A stretch of 30,376 nucleotides of DNA from Pelargonium nanum (GCA_036897485.1 JAYMTF010000778.1:1-30376), one strand, 5' to 3'; numbered from the stretch's first letter, positions 19,831 to 30,376 are shown. Notes: a model not told the origin generated them from the letters alone. Made by a program: numbers and translations.

Positions 19831-20106
19831 GAGAGAGGGAAGAAGAAGAGAGAAAAGAAGAAGAAGGCAAAACTAAAAAAATTGTAAAATATGAAGGGTA
19901 AAGTAGTAAATTTACATTTTCAAAATTATTTAGTTATTTATTTTTAACGGCGTCAGTTAGTTTTGACGGATTCCGTTAGCAACTTAACGGAATGGATCTC
20001 GCGGGAACAAAATGTGCGATACTTTGACCTCGCAGGAACAAAGTAAAATACAAGGACCCCGATGGAACAAATGGGATAGTACAGGGACCTTTGGGGACCT
20101 TTTTCC
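19831..20106 (-). repeat. Right terminal inverted repeat of the MULE, about 276 bp
   Basis: This is the reverse complement of the left repeat, with scattered substitutions. It runs inward to a purine-rich GAGAGAGGGAAGAAG border. Confidence 0.85.
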
Positions 20107-20115
20107 ATAATTAAA

Positions 20116-20737
20116 TTACAACATCGCTACATTAGTGATAAAACCACTAGTTGTAGTAATGTATTCACAAACACTGCCCTACCCTAAAAGTCATCTTATT
20201 TTGTTACTCCTTCCGTCTTTGTATGGAAAAATTAGTATGTGTAGTTCAATTTCTTTTATTCCCGTGAACATTGCTACGTGTTCTAATAAATTTTACGCAT
20301 AATAACTCATCTATTATAGTGATGTTATTGACAATTCAGGTATATATACTATTACCAAATTTGAAAACTAATCTATATATTGAAAATGGTTAAAATGTTA
20401 GTGAGAGCCAAGAAAGCTAGAAAAATCCAATTCATGATTATGCGGTCGACTTAGATCTAACAATTTTAACTCTAGACCTAATAATTTGGACTCAAACTAT
20501 CAAGCACCTATACCCCAATTCACATTTTTTTATGAGCTCAGATTGCATAAAATAATGTTAACTAGTCGAACAAATATAGACATTATACACTTAATTAGAA
20601 ACCCGAATCTTATGTGAATTGGGTTCAAGTGAGACTTGTTCAGTATGAGCTTGAAATTCGACCTTAAAGTGCAATAATCAACGACAACAAAAAAAGTGAA
20701 AAAGCATAAGTAAATTGTGGTCTTTCATGAGTCTCAC
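20116..20737. other. Distal part of the predicted 5' UTR intron
   Basis: AT-rich DNA without a gene. The string TACTCCTTCCGTC near 20210 resembles a Stowaway terminus, but no matching second end was found. Confidence 0.45.
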
Positions 20738-20830
20738 CTTCTCAAAGTGATGGCTAGCTAGATAGGCTTGTTGTTGTTGATGATGATTTTTTTTTTGAAA
20801 ACAATGATGATCTTGAGTGTTGTGTGAATG
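20738..20830 (-). other. Predicted 5' UTR exon of the RING-CH gene
   Basis: On the minus strand a C/A-rich leader ends CACTTTGAGAAG at a strong donor, GTGAGACTC (GT at 20737-20736). A matching acceptor, GTAGGCAG/GAACAATG, stands 5 nt before the start codon (exon resumes at 18351). The intron would be 2,386 bp and hold the MULE. The 5' end is estimated from the TATA position. Confidence 0.55.
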
Positions 20831-20854
20831 TGGATGATAATGAAGAAAGTGAGG

Positions 20855-20877
20855 TTTATATATATATATATATATAT
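20855..20877 (-). promoter_or_regulatory. Probable TATA region of the RING-CH gene, in a (TA)n run
   Basis: A (TA)n microsatellite (about 20857-20877) reads TATATAAACCTC on the minus strand, about 30 bp before the predicted leader. It can act as a TATA box, and its repeat length could vary between individuals (inference). Confidence 0.5.
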
Positions 20878-20879
20878 GT

Positions 20880-21134
20880 ATTAATGGTGAGAGTGTGGAG
20901 AAGGAGAGATCTAGAAGAAGGAAATGATGTCACGCAAAATACAACTGTGGATCCAAAAGATTAGTGGAGAAGCTGAGGCTTTTGCATGAAACCGACGCCC
21001 AATCAGATGCATGGTTCTTGCCTCCATTTCTTTGCCGTTATCATGTTTTGGATTATTTGTGTTCTTCTTTTTTTAAAATTACATATTTGCCCTTCTCAAA
21101 TTTTTTAATCTTATTTTTGAGACTTCATAACTGA
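20880..21134. other. Upstream region of the RING-CH gene
   Basis: About 255 bases of likely promoter DNA between the TATA region and the start of the repeat array. No firm motif is called. Confidence 0.4.
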
Positions 21135-21579
21135 AATCTTAATAGGGTTTCAATATTTTTGTTCTTTCTTGTTATATACGGTAAATGTGTATATGAGTTT
21201 TTGGCGCATCTCGAGACTATTTAATCACTTGGCGGTTTTAAAGGCGAAAACTTGTTCTATATGTTAAATGTTGAGTCAGTTTGAGTTAGTTTTTGCTCAT
21301 CTCAAGACTATTTTATTATTGAGCAATCTTACGAGTGTATGCTTGTTGTATACGGTAAATGTGTTTTTGGATCATCTTTTCGCGCGCCACAAGATTATTG
21401 TATTGTTAGGCGAGATTGAAAGCATGCACTTGTTGAAGTGGTAGAAATATTAAATATATATAAAATGAATGAACTATACATATGATGTTGCAGGTGAAAT
21501 ATATCCTATAACTACAATAGTGATCTTCTAGTAATGAAAACACAAGTCATTATGTGTAGCCCAGTATTAGTGCTTTTCA

Positions 21580-21591
21580 TGGTATTAGAGT
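21580..21591 (+). other. Primer-binding-site relic, array unit 1
   Basis: TGGTATTAGAGT is a two-base variant of the initiator-Met primer site TGGTATCAGAGC, in the same place as the perfect site of unit 2. Confidence 0.6.
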
Positions 21592-23114
21592 TGATTCTGA
21601 TACATATCAAGACTCATTATTTTGTCTTCCATTGTGGTCTACGACCTGGATCGAAATTACATAGAGATAGAAAGTCTGAAAGTGAACTCTACTTGAAGTT
21701 GTAACTATAGTAGTAAAGAAAGTGCTCAAAGAGGGTGTTAGTTTGAGTTTTTGCATATTTTATGAATTTATAAAAACTTTCCCTTTAACAATATTTAACA
21801 CAATAGATAAGGATAACTAAATAGTTGAATTTTCAATAAATATGTTTATAACGGAAATAACCGCCATAATCCCTTTATAAATATTGATAACGAATTTTTC
21901 GTGTTTAAAATGGAAATAACAGTTGGAATCTCTTGAAACAATGTTGATAACGAATTTGTCGTGATTCTGAAACGTGTAAGAGAATGTCTAAAAACTTGTT
22001 TTTTTTTCTCGTGATTCAACATTGACGACAATCATGTTTTTAACCACTACAAAACTGCCGCGATTCAATCAAGTCACATAACACGACAAATTTTATGTTT
22101 TTATGAATAACACGACAAATTTTATGTTTTTATGAATAACACGACAAAATTACACTTTTCGAAACAATTATTGTACATAATAAACAATATAATATACAAA
22201 ATAAAAAATGTAAGTCTAATATTTTTTAGCTTAAGTTAAGTCAAACTAATGAGAGCTTGTTATCAATCTAAAATAACTTATATCCACCCAAGTGAATCTA
22301 TAAGAGCGAAACGACCTATTAGATCCAAACAATTTAACGAAGTGTCACAACTGCATTGATAGCTTCACCTGATCCAAATAATTATTGACTAAAAAATCAT
22401 GACATAATGTTGATAATCAATAACTACTGCAAAATTTAAATTTCATCCCCAACTATAAAATTTAACTGGATAGTAAATCATACATGTAGAGTTGACTATT
22501 AAACCCAAACCCATTAGCACCAAAAACTGGTTCGCGTAAGATAAATTTGACCAACTTTCGAGTCAAATTTGTTTAAGGAAATTACGGGTCTAATCGGAAA
22601 AATCCAAGCAAAACCAAATATTACTAAAATCTTAATATATACAATTACAAAAGTTTCAATATTTTGTTCTTTCTTGTTATGTACGGTAAATGTGTATCTG
22701 TGTGAGTTTTTTGCGCATCACGAGACTATTCAACCACTGGGCGATTTTAAGGGCGCAAACTTATTCTATATGTTCTTTTTTTTTAACTCAACTTGTTCTT
22801 CATGTTAAATGTGCTTTTGAGTCAGTTTTTGCTCATCTCTAGACTATTTTATTATTGAGTAATCTTAAAAGTGTATGCTTAATATATACGGTAAATGTGT
22901 TTTTGGGTCATCTTTTGCGCGCCTCGAGATTGTATCATTAGACGATATTGAAGGCGTACACTTGTTGAAGTGGTAGAAATAACTCTCACATTGGATAAAT
23001 ATAAAACTGATGAACTGCATATGATGTTGCAGGTGAAATCCTACAACTACAATAGTGATCTTCTAGTAATTGAAGCACAAGTCATTATGTGAAGTCAAGT
23101 ATTAGTACTTAACA

Positions 23115-23126
23115 TGGTATCAGAGC
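23115..23126 (+). other. Perfect initiator-Met tRNA primer-binding site, array unit 2
   Basis: TGGTATCAGAGC follows ACTTAACA, which would be the CA end of the LTR. A match to the twelve-base plant initiator-Met primer site supports the retroelement reading of the whole array. Confidence 0.75.
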
Positions 23127-23197
23127 TGATTCCGACACAGATCAAGGCTCGTATGTTGTCTTCCATTGTGGTCTACAACCTGGATCAAAATCACATA

Positions 23198-24141
23198 GGT
23201 ACCGTTTGGTTCAAGGAATCTAAAATACCATGGATTGTGATTATTACGAGAATGTAGATTACTGGAATGAAGATTACTAGAAAGTTGATAATACTATGTT
23301 TGTATAAATGAAAAGAATCTGAACTATTGCGTTTGGAATAAATAAACTGGAAATCAAAACTTTGGAAAAACGTGAAAAATTACATGTATACCCATTTTCA
23401 ATTGTCATGTTTGCCACATATATATTCACGAGACATTGTAAATTTCGAATGAGATAAATTTACTTTTTAGTCCAAAAGTGTAACATTAAATATATACATA
23501 TATATTAACGTATTTTAATATTATAATAGTACACATTTTTTGCAAGATGATTTTAATCGCTCCCATAGTATAGTGCTACACGAATAATTTTAGTTTTCTA
23601 GTTACTACTACGACATTATCAAAAGAATTTTTATTCTCATTTACAAAATGTAATTGAATTCAATATTTAATGTATAATATATATAAGTATTTACCCTCCA
23701 ATGATGCTATAAAAATAATTCATATACATTGATGTCAACATATACGTATATACATATAAAATATCATTTTCTAATTAGGAAAAATTATATATGTATAAAT
23801 AACTTTTAAAGTTTTATTAAAAAAATGGTTGTAAAAACTATGACATGATTATAATATAATATAAGATTTGTGAATAAATAGATAAAAATATAAAAAATAA
23901 AATAAAAATCAAGGGGTATAAATGTCGCTCAAGAATTCAGAGGGTAGGAAAGTTACCATGAATCATAAATACTACCTATAAGATCATATTTTGTTTTCAT
24001 AGTTTATGGGTGATTTTAAATTCCAGTAATCAATATTTTACATTCTCTGTCCAATGACTAATTTTACATAAACACAAGAAAATGAACTTTCTCATTAACT
24101 TTGTCACTTTCCCTTGTAGGATCGGAGTACCAAACAATACC
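23198..24141. mobile_element. 944-bp terminal-inverted-repeat element inside array unit 2
   Basis: The ends are GGTACCGTTTGGTTC and, reverse-complemented, GGTATTGTTTGGTAC. Unit 1 has the uninterrupted site (ACATAGAGATAGAAAG), while unit 2 reads ACATA, element, TATAGAGATAAAAAG. So this is a clean insertion with a small TA-rich duplication of 2-3 bp, not fully resolved. The interior is AT-rich with no transposase frame. PIF/Harbinger-like termini are likely but not proven. Confidence 0.72.
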
Positions 24142-25478
24142 TATAGAGATAAAAAGTTTGAAAGTGAACTCTACTTGAATTTGTGACTATAGTTTTACAA
24201 AAAGTGCTCAAAAAGGGTGTTAATTTGAGTTTTTGCACATTTTATGCATTTAAAAAAACCTGCCCTTTAACAAATTTTAACACAATAGATAAGGATGACT
24301 AATAATTGAATTTTCAATAAATAAGTTTAAAATGGAAATAACCGTCGTAATACCTTTAAAAAATATTGATAACAGATTTTTCCGTGTTTAAAATGAAAAT
24401 AACAGTCGGAATCTCTTAAAACAATATTGATGATAACGAATTTGTCGTGATTCTAAAACGTGTAAAAGAATGTCTAAAAACTTGTTTTCTTTTTCTCGTG
24501 ATTCAACATTGACGACAATAATGTTTTTATCCACTACAAAACTGCCGCGATTCAATCAAGTCACATAGCACGACAAATTTTATGTTTTTATGAATAACAC
24601 GACAAAATTACACTTTTCGAAACAATCATTGTACATAATAAACAATATAATATACAAAATAAAAAAAAACGTAAGTCTAATATTTTTTGGCTTAGGTTAA
24701 GTCAAACTAACGAGATATTGTCATCACATTAAAATAACTTATATTCACCCAAGTGAATTTATGAGAGCGAAACGACCTATCTAGATCCAAACAATTTAAT
24801 GAAGTGTCACAACTGCATTGATAGCTTCACCTAATCCAAATAATTATTAACTAAAAAAATCACGGACATATTTTGAAAGCAATAGGGGCAATTAATTTAA
24901 TATAATCAATAACTACTGCAAAATTTAAATTTCATCCCCAACCATAAAATTTAGCTGGATAGTCAATCAAATCCATGCAAACCTAGAAATTACTAAAATC
25001 TCAATATATACAATTACTAAAGATTTCAATATTTTTGTTCTTTCCTGTTATATACGGTAAATGTGTATATATGTGAGTTTTTTGCACATCTCCAGACTAT
25101 TCTATTACTGAGCGATTTTGAGGGCTCAAACTCGTTTTATATGTCAGATATGCTTTTGAGGCGGCTTTTGCTCATCTCAAGACTATTTTATTGTTGAGCA
25201 ATCTCAAAGGTGCACACTTGTTACATACGGTAAATGTGTCTTTGGGTCAACTTTTTGTGTACCTCAACATTATTATATCTTTTTGATGCCGTGCACTTGT
25301 TGAAGTGTTAGAAATGAGTATCGTATTAGATAAATATAAAACGAATGAACTACATGTGATGGTGCAAGAGAAACCTTACAACTACAATATTAATCTTCTA
25401 GTAATGGAAACACAAGTCTTTATGTGTAGCCTCTTATTAATTTTTGTTTGAGAAACCCTTATTAAAATTTAATTAACA

Positions 25479-25490
25479 TGATAACAGGGC
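25479..25490 (+). other. Decayed primer-binding site, array unit 3
   Basis: TGATAACAGGGC, again preceded by TTAACA, is the counterpart of the perfect site in unit 2 with three changes. Confidence 0.5.
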
Positions 25491-26316
25491 TGGTCCTGAT
25501 ACTGGTCAATACTCATTATGCTGTTTTCCATTGTGGTCTCCGACGTAAATTAGCAGATAAAACTAGAAAGTCTAAAAGTGAATTCTACTTGAAGTTGCTA
25601 CTATAATTTTACGAAAAGAGCTCAAAGAGGGTGTTATTTTGAGTTTTTGCACATTTTATGAATGTTTAAAAATTTGCCCTTTAACATTTTTTAACACATT
25701 AGAAAAGATAACTAGATCGATAATTGAATTTTCAATAAATAGGTTTATAATGGAAATAACAGTTGTAATTTATAAAAAAACATCGATAATGAATTTCTCG
25801 TGTTTAAAATGGAAATAACAGTCAGAATCTCTTAAATCAATGTTTATAACGGATTTGTCGTGATTCTAAAACGTGTAAGAGAATGTCTAAAAACTTGTTA
25901 TTTTATTCGTGATTTAACAAACTACTAACGACATTCATGTTTTTATCCACTACAAAACTGCTGCGATTCAAACAAGTCATAATTATAACACGACAAATTC
26001 TATGGTTTAGTGAATAACACGACAAAATTATACTTTTCGAATCAATCATTGTACACAATAGACAACATAATATAGAGTATAAAGAAGTCTAATATTTTTT
26101 GGTTTAAGTTAAACCAAACCAATGAGAGCTTCTCACCGCATTATACTCATCCAAATAAATTTATGGGAGAGAAGCCATTCATTGGATCCATTTTTTTTTA
26201 CTTAAGATCCAAACAATTTAATGAAGTGTCACAACCTTATTGCTGATTTAGCTTAGTCCAAATAGTTCTTGGTTTATGACCTAGCTTTCTATGATATATA
26301 TACTTTAAATTTACGA

Positions 26317-26512
26317 TCAAGGCATGTTAGGCCAAACAGTTGATGCGCTTTGGATTCCTTTTGAGGTCTCAGGTTCGAGCCTCCTTGCCGACGGTATGTG
26401 GTAATATTTATGGGTTTAAGGGAAGAGCTAACAACTAACAGAGTGACGCCTTCACCCGAGAGGTGAGAAACACATGCCTTTCACATACCTGTGTCCCGTT
26501 GCTTATAAAAAA
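26317..26512 (+). mobile_element. tRNA-derived SINE, 196 bp, in array unit 3
   Basis: The exact 15-bp sequence ACTTTAAATTTACGA flanks the element (26302-26316 and 26513-26527) as target duplication. Box B is GGTTCGAGCC (26372-26381), and a box A-like stretch (GTTAGGCCAAACAGTTG) lies about 35 nt upstream. It ends GTTGCTTATAAAAAA. Units 1 and 2 have no such sequence at the matching place, so it arrived after the array formed. The perfect duplication suggests it is young. Confidence 0.88.
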
Positions 26513-26774
26513 ACTTTAAATTTACGAATATATACTTGAATCTCTAAAAAAAATCATGACATAATTTGAATGAAATAGCTGCAATTAATTGGATATATAT
26601 AGTAACTACTGTAAAATTTAATTTTTCATCCCCAACCATAAATCTAATCTAATATATATATTATAAATGAAATACACAACTTCTTTGTGCGACATGTGTC
26701 ATTTTATTCTTTTGACATGTGTCAATTTTTATTTATTTATTTGTTAATATTTCTAGATTAATCTTTTCATAATT

Positions 26775-29700
26775 ATTATTGAGGAGAAGCTGGACAGGGC
26801 AGTGGCGAATGAGGCTTGGATCGGTATGTTCGATAACTATAAAGTTACAAATCTACCATGGTATACTTCAGACCATTCTCCTATCTTGGTGATACCGAGG
26901 GTGGCAAGTAGGAGCAGTTTTTCGAAGCGGTTTAGATTTGAGAATTGCTGGATTGGTGAGCCGGGGTGTAGGGAGGCTGTGATTAATGGGTGGGGGAGGA
27001 GAGGTGAAGGTGATATTATGTGTAAGATTGGTAGGAGCAGTAAATCGCTTTGGGAGTGGGGAGGGCCAAAGCTAAAAGAGTTGATAAGGAAAATTCGAGC
27101 TGCAAGAGCCTCGGTTACTTGTAGAGGGGGGAGGGATGATGGAGAGGTTAGGGAGGGTTATTATAAGTCGCTGGAAGCCTACGAAACATATTGGAAGCAG
27201 CGCGCGAAATCGTTTTGGTTAGCGGGGGGAGACTCAAACACTAAGTACTTTCATGCGTGTGCTTCAAATAGAAGGCGAAATAACAAAATTGAACAATTAC
27301 GTGATGGAGTAGGCGTGTGGATGAAGGAGGGAGAAGGGTTGGAGGAGCTAATGACTAACTACTTCAAGGAGCTGTTTAGATCGCAGGGGTCTGAATCAGA
27401 GGGTGTGTGTAGGCTGATCAGGCAGAGGGTTACGGAGGAACAGAACCAGCTGCTGGTTGGAGACGTGGACAGTGAGGAGGTTAAACAAGCACTGGAATCG
27501 ATGCATAGGGATAAAGCGCCGGGACCGGACGGGTTGAACCCGGCGTTCTTCAAAGAATATTGGGATATTGTAGGTGAAGACGTGGTGGATGCGTGTAAAC
27601 AAATTCTGCAGCAGTGTGCAATGCCGGACGCCTTAAACGATACACATATTGTTTTGATTCCGAAAAAGACCAAGCCGGAGGTGATGGGTGACCTACGTCC
27701 TATTTCATTATGCAACATTGTTTATAAGTTGGTCGCGAAGGTGTTGGCGAATAGAATGAAGACGGTGTTGGAAGGATGTATATCGGAGTCACAGAGTGCA
27801 TTTTTATCCGGAAGATTGATATCGGATAATATAGGTGTGGCGACAGAAATTTTGCATTGCACGAAGAGGCGGAAGCAGGGGCCTAAAGGAATAGCAGCCC
27901 TAAAGCTCGACATGGCGAAAGCTTATGATAGAGTCGAGTGGAAGTTTGTGTTAGACGTTATGAGAGCGATGGGTTTTTGTGAACAATGGATCGCTTAGGT
28001 ATCGATGTGCATCTCCACAGTAAGGTACAAGGTTATCATGGGCAGCGGCTTATCGAAACAGGTTGTGCCGGAGAGGGGGTTGAGGCAAGGCGACCCGTTA
28101 TCGCCGTATTTGTTCATCTTATGTGCCGAGGGATTATCGATGCTTTTGAAGGAGGGGGAGCGAAGAGGTAGGCTTCACGGCTGTAAGGTGGCGAGATCGG
28201 CTCATACGGTCTCGCACCTATTTTTCGCCGATGATAGTTTTTTATCTTGTAGAGCAGGGGCGACGGAGGCGAAGGTGTTAAAGGAGATTCTCGGAGTGTA
28301 CGAGAAGGCTTCTGGTCAACAAGTAAATTTCACGAAGTCCTCTCTCATCTTTAGCTCGAATGTGACAGCTCAAGTAAGGTTGGAAGTATGCAGTGAGCTG
28401 GGAGTAAGGGAGGAGCCGGGAGTTAGCGGATATTTGGGATTGCCGGTTAGTATGGGAAGGAAAAAGACGGAAGTGTTTCATTTTATAAAAGACACGGTAG
28501 CTCAAAGAATCTGGGGATGGGGAAAGAAGTTTTTATCCCGGGCAGGTAAAGAGGTGTTGTTGAAGACGGTGGCCCAAGCATTGCCAAATTACACAATGAG
28601 TATCTTTTTAATTCCTATTGAAACTTGTACAGCCATCGAGCGAATGATGAACTCGTTTTGGTGGGGCTCGAGTTCCAGAAATTCAAAAGTATTGCATTGG
28701 TGCTCGTGGGACAAGTTGTGTGATCATAAGGGGGCGGAGGGGCTTGGTGTTCGGAAGTTGAGGGATTTTAACTTGGCCTTGCTCGGTAAGCAATGATGGA
28801 GGATCATGACCAGACCTGGTAGTTTGTTGGCAAGGATTTTGAAAGCACGCTACTTCCCGAAAACGTCTTTCCTTGATGCTCCTATCGGGTCCAACCCGAG
28901 TTACTTTTGGAGGAGTGTTAGGGCGGCGCAGTCATTGTTAAAGGTTGGAAGCTATGTGCGTATTGGTAATGGCCATGATACCAGAATTTTTAAGGACCCG
29001 TGGTTGATTGGAGTGGCGGGGAAGAAGGTGGGGTCAGTGCCTCCGGCAGGTTGGGAGGAGGCGAGAGTGGAGGACTTGTTTGAATATGGACGGATGGAGT
29101 GGGATTGGAGTGTGTTACACCAGCTCTTATCAGCTAATGAGAGAAATGCAGTGGGAAGAATAGTCTTAAGTAGACGAAATATTAATGATGGCTGGGCTTG
29201 GGAGCTGGAAAAAGATGGCATCTACTCGGTCAAAAGTGCTTATAAGTCTCTGAGGATGGCGGGCTCGAGCAGTGGTGATGATGCAACGGGGAGGGAGTTA
29301 TGGAGGAAAGTCTGGGCGACCAAATGCCCTCCAAAAGCAAAACACTTTGTTTGGAGGGCGTGTAACAGATATGTACCCACGACCGGACGTCTTTCAGAGA
29401 AGAGGATGGAGGTTGATGTCACTTGTATGGGGTGTGGAAGGGAGGCTGAGAGCACAGAACATGTATTATTAGGGTGTGAGTTGGCTAAGGAATGTTGGGT
29501 GAGGAGTGGTATTCGAATCATCTGGGAAGTGGGGTGGTCTTTTCGGGAGTGGTGGTTGAAGGAGGTGCAGAGGGAGGAGGTGGAGGTATGGGGGATGGCG
29601 GCGACGTTGTGTTGGTATTTATGGAAAAGTAGAAATGACCTGTTTTGGAATAAAAAGCGTTGGTCGGCTGATAGGGTGATGAAGGCTAGCTCGGATCTGT

Positions 29701-30266
29701 TGAAAGACTGGCTGGAAGCACAGAGCAGTGGAGGGAGGGGAAGTGGGGAGGAGGGCGGTCGAAGAGATAGGTGGAGGAGACCGGAGTTGGGGGTGGTGAA
29801 GCTGAACAGTGATGCAACTGTTTTTTCTGATGAACAGCGCACAGGTATTGGATGGTTGGCCAGGAATGACGCCGGAGTATGCCTAGCCGCTGGTTGTAGT
29901 TTAAGGGAGGCAGCGATGGATGTCCGGGAGGCAGAGTGCTGGGCGATAAGAGAGGCTATGGAGAGGGCAGTGGAGAACGGGTGGAGGCGGGTTGAGATAG
30001 AGTCAGATGCTTGGGCCATAATCCAGGCGTTGCAGGGACGGGAGGTAGCAACGGGAGGTGGAAATGTGATTCTGCTGGATTGTTTGGCGCTTATTGATAA
30101 TTTCGAAAGCGTCGTGTTTTCATATGTAAGACGCTCTGCGAATAGGGTAGCCCATGAGCTTGCTCGGCTTCCTCGTTCTATGTCAGAGAGTAGACTTTTT
30201 ACTTCTTCTTCTATTCCTAGTATTATTAGTGATTGTATTATGAACGATTTGAACGATTTGGAATAA
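26775..30266 (+). pseudogene. LINE ORF2 polyprotein, 5'-truncated, two in-frame stops
   Basis: One frame runs over 3.4 kb with no frameshift, interrupted only by TAG at 27996-27998 and TGA at 28794-28796. Domains in order: the end of the APE-type endonuclease (KLDRAVAN, SDHSP at 26868-26882); a linker (GDSNTKYFHA); and reverse transcriptase (LRPISLCN, SAFLSGR, KLDMAKAYDRVEW, QGDPLSPYLF, FADD at 28224-28235, YLGLPVSMG). Then come zf-RVT (KCPPKAKHFVWRA, CMGCG...TEHVLLGC) and RNase H (NSDAT, EAECWAIREA, ESDAW, NRVAHELAR). The intact LINE enzyme nicks target DNA and copies its RNA at the nick. The stops fall where relatives usually have Trp and Gly, so each is probably a single substitution. The final TAA lies inside an AATAAA. 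This copy cannot make the full protein. Confidence 0.93.
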
Positions 30267-30300
30267 AGTTTGGATGGTTTTCAAAAAAAAAAAAAAAAAA
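26775..30300 (+). mobile_element. 5'-truncated L1-type LINE
   Basis: The element begins inside the endonuclease domain and runs through reverse transcriptase, zinc-knuckle and RNase H to an 18-base A-tail (30283-30300). The first ORF (gag-like) and most of the endonuclease are missing, as usual for incomplete target-primed reverse transcription. The GC-richer composition contrasts with the AT-rich flanks. TTCTAGA stands at 26751-26757 and again just after the tail (30301-30307), and TTCATAATT also recurs in both flanks. The two flanks do not align perfectly, so the target duplication is only tentative. Confidence 0.9.
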
Positions 30301-30376
30301 TTCTAGAAACAAATTATCTCATTCATAATTTGAAAATTCAAATTAGTATATGTAAATTTAATCTAATATTCAAATA
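30301..30376. other. Flank downstream of the LINE
   Basis: AT-rich genomic DNA beginning TTCTAGA. Too short to hold a gene. Confidence 0.6.

Larger units (their letters stand above)
18729..20106. mobile_element. Mutator-like element (non-autonomous MULE), 1,378 bp
   Basis: The element starts GGAAAAAGGTCTCCAGAGGT and ends with the near-exact reverse complement (rc GGAAAAAGGTCCCCAAAGGT). The inverted repeats are about 280-290 bp long. ATAATTAAA lies directly outside both ends (18720-18728 and 20107-20115), the 9-bp duplication expected of Mutator-type transposons. The 0.8-kb interior has no transposase frame. It does have a splice-acceptor-like TTCCAG (about 19704-19709) followed by 23 open codons to a TGA, which could be captured host sequence. 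The element sits in the predicted 5' UTR intron of the RING-CH gene. Confidence 0.88.
21135..26650 (+). repeat. Three-unit tandem array of a non-coding LTR-retroelement-like sequence
   Basis: Three long direct repeats follow one another, starting at about 21135, 22628 and 25000. Each has the same order of blocks. First come three sub-repeats of roughly 85-90 bp containing TA(T/C)ACGGTAAATGTG or a variant and ending near CTTGTT. Then comes a block from TGTTGAAGTGGTAGAAAT to a TTAACA-like end, followed by a tRNA primer-site-like sequence. About 1 kb of AT-rich DNA closes the unit, with no gag, pol or other long frame. Without the 944-bp insertion in the second unit and the SINE in the third, unit length is about 1.4-1.5 kb. 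The pattern fits LTR-internal-LTR-internal-LTR-internal of a TRIM-type element, made by recombination between LTRs or by insertion of multimers. Exact LTR limits are uncertain. Confidence 0.75.

Noticed and set aside
20205..20235. Stowaway MITE terminus (CTCCTTCCGTC)
   Set aside because: No complementary second terminus was found within several hundred bases.
29240..30019. 259-codon minus-strand frame
   Set aside because: It lies antisense to the LINE RNase H and zinc-knuckle region, is Ser/Leu/Pro-rich and has no domain, as expected of a shadow of GC-rich coding DNA.

Overview
The window looks like nuclear DNA of a flowering plant, probably a eudicot. Evidence: AT-rich intergenic DNA, spliced genes with GT-AG introns, a plant-only gibberellin-regulated (GASA/snakin) peptide gene, a plant-type RING-CH membrane E3 ligase gene, and many plant transposon families. 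I cannot name the species. There is no CRISPR array, rRNA gene, intact tRNA gene or bacterial-type operon.

Layout. 1-1,400: one possible terminal exon of an unidentified plus-strand gene. 1,405-2,828: a short non-autonomous LTR element in minus orientation with matching 5-bp target duplications. 2,834-8,460: AT-rich intergenic DNA holding a decayed RNase H fragment and a retroposon with a SINE nested in it. 8,465-9,467: the four-exon GASA gene (+). 9,468-14,250: intergenic DNA with small retroposon remnants and an LTR-like region. 14,307 to about 20,830: the RING-CH gene (-), with eight coding exons and a predicted 5' UTR exon. Its introns hold a 1.4-kb Mutator-like element, a CACTA-type MITE, another terminal-inverted-repeat element, a hairpin and a SINE-like remnant. 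21,135-26,650: three tandem copies of a non-coding retroelement unit with initiator-tRNA primer sites; copy 2 carries a 944-bp TIR element and copy 3 a SINE. 26,775-30,300: a 5'-truncated L1-type LINE whose reading frame has only two nonsense codons.

The two host genes converge (GASA on +, RING-CH on -) about 4.8 kb apart, and nothing in the sequence links their functions. The GASA product is a small secreted cysteine-rich peptide. The RING-CH product is a predicted two-pass membrane ubiquitin ligase. Everything else is mainly a record of nested transposition, and several insertions can be ordered in time from their target duplications. I found no new defence or biosynthetic system. The most unusual features are the tandem retroelement array, the inverted copy of target DNA at a retroposon junction, and the element-laden RING-CH introns with one GC-AG intron.
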